Below are positions 36,412 through 46,463 of a stretch of 64,000 bases of DNA, piece by piece (the stretch's first letter is position 1; every line of letters starts with the position of its first letter). A program made the translations under genes and the position numbers. The stretch is from Rheum nobile. Its lineage: Eukaryota > Streptophyta > Magnoliopsida > Caryophyllales > Polygonaceae. The notes under the pieces are model-generated. The model did not search any database and had not been told where the DNA came from. It saw only the letters and a program-made list of their open reading frames with translations. The DNA is taken from the NCBI GenBank assembly GCA_027886185.1, contig WOAB01000109.1, forward strand, positions 7,978,501-8,042,500, in the 5' to 3' direction.

Positions 36412-37313
36412 TGTTGAATTCCTTAGGTTTTGATGGTAACAAACATTCAACTAATATGGATACTAAGTGTTTCAGGAACAAAGACAGTTATCTAAGGGAA
36501 CCATTGCAGCGAAGGATCGCAGAGGGAACAAAGCTCTGTTCATGTGATTTGTTACCTCTCAAGGAACATCAGTGACGAACAAGATCAAGGCTGCAAATGG
36601 AAGGAAGAAATATAGCGTGTTGATTATGGAAACAAATCAAGAAGTACACACGGTAAAAGATTGAAGACTTTGGCTCCAAGGATCAAGCCGGATCGAGAAG
36701 ATATGGAGAGAGAAGAAGCCCGATCGTGTTATCTTAGGAGATCTTTCCCAAGATAAGATAATTGGAGAGAGAAGATTACTATCCATTCCGATTAGATTAA
36801 TGAAGGAACTCCTTCCTTAATTAATTTATTCGGTTGGGATATTATTCTTCTAACAAAATCATATGTTCTTGTAAACCTAGTGATAGAAATCTTATCTTGT
36901 TATGATTGGGGTTTAGTCGAGTTGTATTTAAGTGAAGTGAGGATTCATTTCTAGGTACGACTAAGAACGAAGAAAAGAAAAAGAAAGAGCGTGAAGTGTG
37001 TGTGAGTCTTTGAGGGTTGAGTTCGATTCATCGTTGCAGAAGAGTCTTCGAGTCTAGCTGGTTGTTTAGAGGTCGAAGTCCAGGATGCAAGTGTAATCGA
37101 GCAAGAAATCAATAAGACAAGTACACGCTTCAAAATCCTCTCAAGCGAAAGCTTGAAGGTAGTGGTTTTTCCTTGAAAAGCTAGTTTTGCTAATCAGGGT
37201 TTTCACTATATATCGTGAGTTCGTTCATTATCTTTCTTGCTATATTAAATCCGCTGCAACTTCTGTGGGAACAAAGCTTTTGTTCCCTCAGACGTAACTC
37301 TAACGATCCAATA
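36412..37313 (+). repeat. 3' LTR of Sirevirus B1
   Basis: Nearly identical to 31524-32429. Its last bases are CCAATA instead of CCAACA, so the terminal CA is now TA; the target duplication AAGCG follows directly. Confidence 0.93.
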
Positions 37314-37318
37314 AAGCG

Positions 37319-38044
37319 GATAATGTGGCAAGAATTTTAATGTTAGGGGTGGACATTACGAGACTTATCAGTTCGTTGAGCAATTTGTTTTAAAAAATTT
37401 CCCTTGCTAATTGAGATCCTTCAGCATAAATATCAAGACAGCAATAGGTATGAACTCCTTTCTCTGAACTCCTCCTTTTGAGAGTTTTATGAGTTTGCCT
37501 TCAATGAGGTTGTTTGGTTTTCGAGTGTCCAGTTTGAATCTAATGGAATGCAAGATCTTTCTTTTGAGATTGATGTCAAATTGAAAATATTAATCGATGA
37601 TAGGAATGTAATCCTTTAACCCCAGTCCTGCAAATGACGGAAATTGTCTTGATTGGGTCTTTTTATGAGTTGAATAAACGTGTAGTCATCGTGTTTGTTC
37701 GCGATGTTGATGATTTTTTTATCTAGTTGAGTATTCTTCGAGATTCTTTCGGGTCGATCAACAACAGAAGTCATCAATTGATATATTTTTTGCTTCAAAA
37801 AAAGATGAATTGAAATTTAAAAAGGAAAAAGTGAAAGACAAGTAAAGGTTACAGCATAGAGACTTGAGAAGAGTTTAAACATCTGACGTTAATTTGTAAA
37901 AACTCTCAACCGTTCAGTTTAAGCTCCTATCTCAACTTGGAATACTTACTTTTCTTAATATCTGTAGTATGAATTACCTTTAATTCCAATCTAGATATAT
38001 ATTGAGTTAGAGTATTGTTTTTCTCATAGTTGTGAGAAGGCACT
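37319..38044. other. Spacer between B1 and element C
   Basis: AT-rich and stop-dense. It is the DNA that continued from 31523 before B1 inserted. No gene recognised. Confidence 0.55.
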
Positions 38045-38191
38045 TGTTAGACAACATTAATTATAGCAACTTATTGTATCAATATTTAAGTAAATGTTTA
38101 TTTACTATTTCAGAGATTCAGTAATCTGTAACTATATATATCCTATGAATACATGAGGCAACCAAATTTTGAGATTTTACCTAAACTCACA
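38045..38191 (+). repeat. 5' LTR of element C
   Basis: TGTTAGACAAC...CTCACA, 147 bp, followed directly by TGGTATCGGCC (38192-38202), a mutated iMet-type primer site. Confidence 0.8.
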
Positions 38192-38254
38192 TGGTATCGG
38201 CCTAATCTCTTTCCTCTTCAAAATATTCTCTCATGATATTCCTCTCTGCCATCA

Positions 38255-39429
38255 ATGACCATGTCAAACACACCACCACCAAACCCCACGCCCACCACCG
38301 AAGACGACTCTCCTATCAACACCAACAACCACGATCACCCTCTCCCTCCTACTGCCACCGCCCTTGCTCAAGCCCAAGCCCTCCATGTGGCTAGCATCAA
38401 AACACACGTCCTGATCCTTCTTGACCTCTCTGCCTCAAACTACAATAAATTTCGTGAACTTTTCAAGGTTACCCTAGGCAAATTTGCTCTAAAATCTCAT
38501 GTTAATGGCTCCCCCTCCTCCTCCACCCAAGATGAATAATGGGTCATTCTCGACTTTACTGTTCTTTCTTGGATCTATGGCTCTATTTCCACAGACATCT
38601 TCGACATAGTTATGCAACCTGCTGCTTCCGCCTTCACAATTTGGACCGTCGTTGAAAATCTCTTCCGAGATAATAAGAAGAGTCGTGAGATCCATTTGGT
38701 AGCTCAATCCTAAAGCCTTACTCAAGGCTCCATGGTAGTTACTGAATACTGTCAAAAGTTGAAAACCCTTGCCGATGGTCTTGCTGATGTCGATAGCCCC
38801 TTATCTGATGAGATACTGGAGATCCAAACCATCCGGGGTCTCAATGACGAGTTCTCAACCATGGTAGCCATTCTTTCAATTCAACGTCCTTTTCCTTCTT
38901 TCCAAGAGACTCGGAGCATCTTACTGTTGGAAGAATCCTGGTGCGCCAACAATGCTTCACCCTCCTCCACCCTAAGCACTATTGTCACTCCTCCTGCTGC
39001 ACCACCGACTTCTCCCTCTTCGTGGCCGCCACCATCTCACACCGATGACTCCTCAGTCGCCTCTAGCAGCCACCACGTCGGCCCTTCTAACAATAGTCGA
39101 GGTCGTGGTCGAGGACGCGGTCGCGGACGTGGTCGAGGACGCAGTCGCGGACGTGGTCGCGGGGGACGATCCGACTGGACTACCAGCCGTGGAACCAAAA
39201 TTGGCAACAACAACAGCCATGGAATCACAACTGGACTCATAATTAGAGTCCTGGTCTTCTCGGTGCAGCCCCACGCCCTGCTCAAAATACGACCCTGCTC
39301 AGCCAACAACATATGTACCCTGCTTGGGATCAACAAGCTTTGATACAAGACATGAACAATGCAACTTGCTGCTTAGAATGATAACAGTAATTGGTACATG
39401 GACACCGGTGCTTCATCTCATATGACATC
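38255..39429 (+). pseudogene. Gag and start of protease, element C
   Basis: Pro/Thr-rich N-terminus MTMSNTPPPNPTPTTEDD, then the copia gag core: YNKFRELFKVTLGKF, WVILDFTVLSWIYGSIS, TIWTVVENLFRDN, VVTEYCQKLKTLADGL and TIRGLNDEFSTMVAIL. In-frame TAA (near 38538) and TAA (near 38711) break it. An RGRGRGRGRGRGRSRGRG tract (39100-39165) takes the place of a knuckle. After a frame change, the protease motif YMDTGASSHM (D-T-G active site) lies at about 39394-39423, directly before the B2 insertion (target ACATC). Confidence 0.85.
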
Positions 39430-40344
39430 TGTTGAATTCCTTAGGTTTTGATGGTAACAAACATTCAACTGATATGGGTACTAAGTGTTTCATGAACAAA
39501 GATAGTTATCTCAGGGAACCATTGCAGCGAAGGATCGCAGAGGGAACAAAGCTTTGTTCATGTGCTTTGTTACCTCTCAAGGAACTGAAGTGACGAACGA
39601 AATCGAAGCTGCGAATGGAAAGAAGAAATCTAGCGTGTTGATTATGGAAACAAATCAAGAAGCACACGCGGTAAAAGATTGAAGACTTCGGCTCCAAGGA
39701 TCAAGCCAGATTGAGAAGATACGGAGAGAGAAAAGCCCGATTTATGTTATCCTAGGAATCTTTCCTTAGATAAGAAATTGGAGAGAGAAGTTTGATATCC
39801 TTTCCGATTAGATTAATTAAGGAATTCCTTCCTTAATCAATATGATCGGTTATGATATTACTCTTCACATAAAAAATCCTATCTTCGAGTAATCCGTTTT
39901 TAGAATAATCTTATCTTGTTTGATTAGGGTTTAGCCGAAGTTGTATTTAGGTGAAATGGGGATTCATTTCTAACTACGACGAAGAACGAAAAAAAGGAGA
40001 AGAAGAAAAAAACAAAGAGAGTGAAGTGTGTGTGAGTCTTTGAGGGTTGAGTTCGGATTCATCGTTGTAGAAGAGGCTTCGAGTCTAGCTGGTTGTTTAG
40101 AGGTCGAAGTCCAGGATACAAGTGTAATCGAACAAGAAATCAATAAGACAAGTACACGCTTCAAAATCCTCTCAAGCGGAAGCTTGAAGGTAGTGGTTTT
40201 TCCTTGAGAAGCTAGTTTTGCTAATCAGGGTTTCCACTATACATCGTGAGTTCGTTCGTTATCTTTCTTGCTATATTAAATCCGCTGCAACTTCTGTGGG
40301 AACAAAGCCTTTGTTCCCTCAGACGTAACTCTAACGATCCAATA
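39430..40344 (+). repeat. 5' LTR of Sirevirus B2
   Basis: Ends CCAATA (CA to TA), followed by ATTGGTATCAGAGC (primer site 40346-40357). Hairpin GGGAACAAAGCCTTTGTTCCC-type near 40299-40318. Confidence 0.9.
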
Positions 40345-40400
40345 ATTGGTATCAGAGCCAGGTTCTCTAGATTGCTTTCGTTACAGAATTTGCAGGAAAG

Positions 40401-42360
40401 ATGTCGTCGTCAAGCAATGCAATCGGAGATTCGTTCTGGAAGCCACCGATTCTGAAGGCAGGAGAATATGACTGGTGGGTGGAACAAATTGAGTCCCACA
40501 ACTGTTCCCTTGATGGACAGATCTGGCGAGTCATCGAAGTTGGACCTTTGGCTATTAAAAATGAGACAGATGCTACTAAGCCAAAACCAAAGGTCGACTA
40601 CATCGATGATGACTGGAAGAAGTTGGAGAAGAACAACAGGGCTAAGAAGATCCTTCACATGGCTCTTCTTCCCTCGGATCTCAAGAAAATCATGAGCTAT
40701 AAGACTGCCAAGGAGATCTGGGATGCCTTGAAACGCCTACATCAAGGAAATAAAGATGCCAAGAAGAACAGAATTCTCTCTCTGATAAAGGAGTATGACC
40801 AAGTCTCTCAGGGAAAAAATGAACACATTCAGGAGTACTACTCTAGATTCCAGGGGCTAATTGGTTAGCTTCAGTTCCTTGGTGAAGCAATGCCAGATTG
40901 GAAACTGACTCACCACTTCATGCAAGGCCTCAACACTCAGTGGGATGCCATTGCTCTTGCTCTCTACTCTCAGACAGATGTCAAGACTCTTACCATGGAA
41001 GAGGTTGTTGCTAAGCTGGAAAGCAACGCCTCCGTCTATAATCACAAGCTGAACAAGAAGGGAGAGGAGAAGGCGAAGAGCATTGCCTTAAAGGTGGAAA
41101 GGGCATTTGACTTGTTCCAAGTCGAAGATGAAGATGAAGATGGTGATGAAGATGTTGCGCTCATCACAAGAGCCATGAGGAAGATTTGGTCTCGGAACAA
41201 GGATTCGTCGAGTTCCTCCGAAGGGAACAGAGACCTAAAGGATGTGGTATGCTACCATTGTCAGAACAAGGGACATATGGCCAGAAACTGCTTCAAGAAA
41301 AAGGCAGGAATGCCTCCAGCAAATGAAGGGAAGCAGGCAATGGTTGCCACCTGGGGAGACTCAGACTCAGACGACGAAGACTCGTCATATTCCAGGGATG
41401 TCTGTTTGATGGCCATTGAAGACCCCAATGAATCAAAAGGAGATCTACTCAACGATGAGGTAACCGAATCTGATCTCATATCAAGCTTAAAAAGTAAATC
41501 TAAAGAAAGCTTGATATCTCTTATTAAGAAACTTGTTCATGAGAATAGTCTTTTCCGTGAGCAAATTGAAGAAAAAGATGAATCGATCTCAATTTTGATC
41601 GAAGAAAATCAGGGATGGGCAGACAAAGTGCTCAAGTTTGAGAATGGTTCATCCTCCTCTTCAAACTCTTGCTCTGAATGTCCTAAACTCACTGAAAAGA
41701 TTATGGCTCTGGAGTCCTCTGTTTCCTCACTAGAGGCTGAGTCATTAATGCTGAAACTAGGAAATGCAAAAGTTTCTAGTGATCTAACCAAACTCAGTGA
41801 GGAACAGAAGGACAAGCCAAAATGTATTGTCTTTGTTGCAGCCAAGAATGAAAAGAAGACTGAGTCAAAGGAAGTACCTCGCTTTGGGATTGGCTATCAA
41901 CCAAAACTTCCTGTTGATGGCACCAAGAAAAAAAGGCTCTAAAGTCGAAGGAAAGCAGTCTGTAAAAGAAAAAGGGGAAAGTTCCTCCGGAGGGAACAAA
42001 GGCAAAAACTGTTCAAACTCGACTGAGGAGGGTAAGGCTTGGTACCATGGACATAAGGCTCATGTCATCTGGTTGAAGCAATCTCAAAGCAGTAAGTCCA
42101 ATAATATTGATTTTCATTCAAGGATTGCTAACAAAACAATTTGGCCTGAAAAGAGCAAGTATGTTGACCTAAAGTGTCAAAGGGTTTGTTGGTATTGTGG
42201 ACACTCTGGTCACTACAAACAAGAATGCCTTCTGAAGCAACACAATGAGGAGATTGCTCGTACTACTAGAGAGCAAATGAATGATAAACCTCCTAAAATT
42301 AGATATGTTGCTCCTGTGTCCAGAAAGCATAAGCTTTTCTGGGTGTGCAAAATAAAGTGA
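40401..42360 (+). pseudogene. Gag of Sirevirus B2
   Basis: Homologous to B1 gag throughout. One stop (TAG at 40866, where B1 has CAG) and one inserted A in a poly-A run near 41930 (TKKKRL then stop; B1 reads TKQKGSK) break it. Knuckles CYHCQNKGHMARNC (about 41250-41292) and CWYCGHSGHYKQEC (about 42187-42230) are kept. The codon that is UAG in B1 is TGG here (MVATWGDSDSDDED). The coiled-coil-like middle is preserved. Confidence 0.88.
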
Positions 42361-43529
42361 GGAAAGTTCTCGGTATTTCATTCGTACAAAGGTCAGTTAC
42401 ATGACAGGGAACGAAGCGAGTCTCACCTCACTTCTGCAGGAATGTTCAAGACTCAAGTGCTTGGTGACAGAGGTAAGAGAAATAAGTATATGGATAAGAA
42501 CATAATGACTAAATTATTCCCTGGTATTTGTGCTTAGGTACCATGTACATCTAGAAGAAGACATCTCTGTAAGGAGAAAGATTGGCATACTAAGAAAGTC
42601 GTGGAACAAAAAGTCAAACTGTCAATACTCTCATCAGGACACTTGTCGGGGAACTCTACATTCAGTTCCATACAAAGCCTGGTTTGTCTCCCTAATTAAT
42701 TGTCTACATGTTGTGTTCCCTCGATGATTGGCTAGATTACATGGTAAATTGTGAAAGTTGAATTTTCAGGTCTTGATATGCATTCTCTTCTTTGGGTATT
42801 AATTGAACATTTGGCTTGAATATGTGCTTTCACTTCCTCGATATGTTGAATGTCTTGCATGATCATCTATGTCACCATGTTACACAAGAATCAACTTTCT
42901 TTCGGCCCAAAAAAAATCAACTTGATGATTTGTTCCCTCATCATAAGCCCAAATGATAGTTGATTCTACAGCTCACTCGTAACCGCCATGCTTGATGTCT
43001 CCTATGAGCCCATCTAATCATCCACAACTGGAGACCCCTCAGGCATGATGTAAAAATCAATCGCAAATATCATATATTTTGGTGTGATGGTCTTTTGTAC
43101 CCTCTCTGGTAACTAACCCCCAGCATCACACCCTACTACTTTTTGGTTTGGCGGGAAAACGATTCGGCTTCTGTGACTTGCAGGTTGAGGTGACGTGTGT
43201 TTACATGGTGTAATGATGGAAGTCTGTGTTGGACCGCGTTGAGCATTTAGGGCTGTTTTGATAGAAAGGAGTTGGGAAAGATAATTCGGCTGGCTAAGTC
43301 GGATTTGGACGAGATTCTGATTTTATTTTGAGAAGTTGGAAGATTGCAATTATTATCCGTTGGAAACTGAAAAGATTTGAATTTATCTTTGGAAACACTA
43401 GAAGATTCGGTGAAGATTATAAATTGGGTCTCCGGGTAAGTCTCCTCCTCACTGTTTCCTTATCTTCCTCAAGCAATCTCTATTTTCCTCTCTGTCTCTC
43501 GTCTTCCCAGAACTCTCCCTCTCACAGAA
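42361..43529 (+). other. Post-gag region of B2
   Basis: Parallel to 34442-35533 of B1 and likewise without pol. It contains the hairpin at 42915-42965. Confidence 0.7.
42915..42965 (+). promoter_or_regulatory. Conserved post-gag hairpin, B2
   Basis: Arms AATCAAC (42915-42921) and GTTGATT (42959-42965), with a loop containing CCCTCATCATAAGCCC. Compared with B1 (AGTCAAC/GTTGACT) both arms changed together, keeping the pair. An inner pair ATTT/AAAT replaces CATT/AATG. Confidence 0.75.
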
Positions 43530-45189
43530 ATGGCCTCCAACTCAAACCTTCCCACCACCATCGCCCAAGACCTCCAAGCCCTCCTCTCCAAACTCTCATC
43601 AATGGGAACCGACCCCGCTCTCCTCGCCGCCATAACCCAATCCCTACCTTTCACCTCCACCTCTCCAGCAACCACCACTGTTACCCCTCCACCATCACCT
43701 AACCAGGACCAACTCATCATGGTCCCCTACGTAGCCCCAATGTCCCCAAACACGGAAACCCACTCCACAAAACCCTAACCCTAAAATCTCCCCAGCCGTT
43801 CCCTCCGCCATCTCCTCTACTGAAAGAGAGGAGGTTTATTCCTCTCCAACCCATCCTGACCCCATCGAAGAGGTGCTAGAGGAATTACCTAGAGAGACCA
43901 CCCCAGCCACCACAGAGGAGCACGTGGCTGTGAAGGAGAAGATTCAGGGTGTTGTGAGGAGTCTCGCCAAGGAATTGGTTGAGGGAGATGATGAGGAGGA
44001 GCCACCTAAGATTCCAAAGTCGTTTGGAAGGGTAAAGACTGCATGCTCCTCCAAGAGGAAGACACGCTCTCAGAAACAGTCCGTGAAGGCAATCACTGTA
44101 ATTTCTGACCAGGAGTCAGAACCCCTCTCTGGGAACAAAGCGAAGAAAGCCAAGGTCTCTGCCGGTCCTTTCCGCAAAAGTCTACGTCGTCAGCCCGCCA
44201 AAGCCAAAGGGAAGGTGGGGGCTGATGAAGTTAAAAGCATGAGCCATAAGTCCGTGGTAAAAGAATTACTGGTGGACCCGGAGTTCCTTAAGGAGAATTG
44301 TCTAGAGGAGGTGTATGCAGTACTGGACGCTCAAAAGTGGAGTCAGCTGTTCGTGAAAGAGGAAGGAGTGGATGAGGATTTATTGAGGGAGTTCTATTCG
44401 TCTTATGTGATGGAAGTCAGACCCCACGCCATTCTGGGGAGCTACAAGCTTGGAGGGAAGGTACATCTGTTTTCAAGTATTGAGTTGGGAGTAGCCTTGG
44501 GAGTCCCACATGAGGGGTATGGCGAGTACCCGAAAGGAAGGTGGCCTAAGGATTTTCCATATTCTGAAGCAGTGTGGGCAGTGGCCGGCATTGAGAATGC
44601 TCTGGGAAGTGGTGATCTTGACATATCTGAGATGTATGCCGTCAACAAAGTACTATACCACTTCTTGATCAGCAACATAACGCCCAAGGGACAGAAAAGG
44701 AACCGACTGCTGATTTTGGATATTGTCCTCCTATCTACGCTATTGAAGAAGGAACCCATTTGCCTTCCCAGGATTATGATGCAGCACATGTCCCATGCCA
44801 GGAACACAGACCAGCACGCTCTTTCGTTCCCTCGAGTTGTCAAAAAGATTCTTGAGTACCATAAAGTCTACAACTCTTCGGCGGAATCGAGTGTCTTCTC
44901 CCGCCCCTTCGATGTTAGTAATCTGCACAAGATGAAGTTTGTTCTTCAAGGTAACGAAGGCTGGGTGAAAATGGACAGTGTTCCGGCTGTTTCTGAGACT
45001 CTGGAAGATTCTGAGGCGGACAGTTCTGAGGGGGAACTGAATGAGAAATCAACTCCGGGGAAGGATTTAAGAAGTCTTTGCCAGGCAGTGCAGGATTTGG
45101 CTGCTCAGCAGACGCTTCTCTTGGCAGACATACGCGCGCTTATCTCCCATCACGCATCAGCTCCATCGGCTGGTCATAGTGATGCCTAA
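43530..45189 (+). CDS. Extra 3' ORF of B2 (putative plant transposon protein), nearly intact
   Basis: An N-terminal part MASNSNLPTTIAQDLQALLS runs from 43530. One frame change near 43760 separates it from a 438-codon open frame (43873-45189), which also reads openly upstream of its first ATG. Order: acidic/Pro-rich linker, Lys/Arg-rich segment (RKTRSQKQS, KAKKAKVS; possible nuclear signal), then a globular domain with DAQKWSQLF, LLREFYSSYVMEVRP, FSSIELGVALGVP, YHFLISNITPKGQKR, ILDIVLLSTLL and LPRIMMQHMSHA, and an acidic Ser-rich tail. It looks like the Pfam PF20167-type plant transposon protein. Function unknown; it is the best preserved long frame in B2. Confidence 0.75.
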
Positions 45190-45405
45190 CCGTTTACATG
45201 TCATCCACCCACTCTTTTGTTCCCTTGCTCATCTATCCTCCTTAGTTGTTTTTATTTCTCTCTGACTTGTGTGCCCTGTGTGGCTTAATGACTGTGTTTA
45301 GCTGTCTTTGCATGTTGTTTAAGTTTTTTTTTTCAATTAATGAACAAGGGGTATTTTGTTTATCTTGCCTTGACTATTTCTCTCTATCTCTCTACTTATG
45401 TTTTT

Positions 45406-45427
45406 GATGATGCCAAAAGGGGGAAAA
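45406..45427 (+). promoter_or_regulatory. Internal polypurine tract of B2
   Basis: GATGATGCCAAAAGGGGGAAA, the only one left; the LTR-adjacent tract is deleted. Confidence 0.85.
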
Positions 45428-45580
45428 TGACAGGTAGCTTTGGTTGAGGGAGAACAGAACAGGCTTCACATGCTACTGAGTTGAGGGGGAACTAACAGTA
45501 TCTTAGTGGGAAACCTTTCTCTTCATAACTGTCTTTCTCTTGTATGTATATGCTTTATTGTCAAGGGTGTTTGTCACCAT

Positions 45581-46463
45581 CATTCAACTGATATGGGTAC
45601 TAAGTATTTCAGGAACAAAGATAGTTATCTCAGGGAACCATTGCAGCAAAGGATCGCAGAGGGAACAAAGCTCTGTTCATGTGCTTTGTTACCTCTCAAG
45701 GAACTGAAGTGACGAACGAAATCGAAGCTGCAAATGGAAAGAAGAAATCCAGCGTGTTGATTATGGAAACAAATCAAGAAGCACACGCGGTAAAAGATTA
45801 AAGACTTCGGCTCCAAGGATCAAGCCGGATTGAGAAGATACGGAGAGAGAAAAGCCCGATTTATGTTATCCTAGGAATCTTTCCTTAGATAAGAAATTGG
45901 AGAGAGAAGTTTGATATCCTTTCCGATTAGATTAATTAAGGAATTCCTTCCTTAATCAATATGATCGGTTAGGATATTACTCTTCACATAAAAAATCCTA
46001 TCTTCGAGTAATCCATTTTTAGAATAATCTTATCTTGTTTGATTAGGGTTTAGCCGAAGTTGTATTTAGGTGAAATGGGGATTCATTTCTAACTACGATG
46101 AAGAACGGAAAAAAGGAGAAGAAGAAAAAAACAAAGAGAGTGAAGTGTGTGTGAGTCTTTGAGGGTTGAGTTCGGATTCATCGTTGTAGAAGAGGCTTTG
46201 AGTCTAGCTGGTTGTTTAGAGGTCGAAGTCCAGGATACAAGTGTAATCGAACAAGAAATCAATAAGACAAGTACATGCTTCAAAATCCTCTCAAGCGGAA
46301 GCTTAAAGGTAGTGGATTTTCCTTGAGAAGCTAGTTTTGCTAATCAGGGTTTCCACTATACATCGTGAGTTCGTTCGTTATCTTTCTTGCTATATTAAAT
46401 CCGCTGCAACTTCTGTGGGAACAAAGCCTTTGTTCCCTCAGACGTAACTCTAACGATCCAACA
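45581..46463 (+). repeat. 3' LTR of B2, 5'-truncated
   Basis: The sequence jumps from TTTGTCACCATCA (internal) straight to TTCAACTGATATGGG (LTR base about 35), missing about 50 bp that in B1 holds AAAAAAGGGGAATT and the LTR start. It ends CCAACA, followed by ACATC. Confidence 0.9.

Larger units (their letters stand above)
31524..37313 (+). mobile_element. Sirevirus B1, pol-less (gag plus extra-ORF relic)
   Basis: Bounded by LTRs 31524-32429 and 36412-37313 with the target duplication AAGCG (31519-31523 and 37314-37318). It carries an iMet-type primer site, a long gag (32486-34441), the conserved hairpin, an internally deleted extra ORF and duplicated polypurine tracts. No protease, integrase, RT or RNase H is present, and B2 has the same gap. 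It can move only if pol is supplied in trans. The LTRs differ at few positions, so the insertion is fairly recent. Confidence 0.92.
39430..46463 (+). mobile_element. Sirevirus B2, pol-less, nested in element C
   Basis: The 5' LTR 39430-40344 starts TGTTGAATTCC; the 3' LTR remnant ends CCAACA at 46463; target duplication ACATC (39425-39429 and 46464-46468). The layout is the same as B1: gag, no pol, hairpin, extra ORF, polypurine tract. A deletion removed the tract next to the 3' LTR plus the first bases of that LTR (junction near 45580). The B1 and B2 LTRs belong to the same family but have diverged. Confidence 0.92.

Noticed and set aside
38982..39348. Several Arg/Pro- or Ala/Thr-rich frames on both strands
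   Set aside because: They are shadows of the RGRGRGRG-coding tract in gag of element C.
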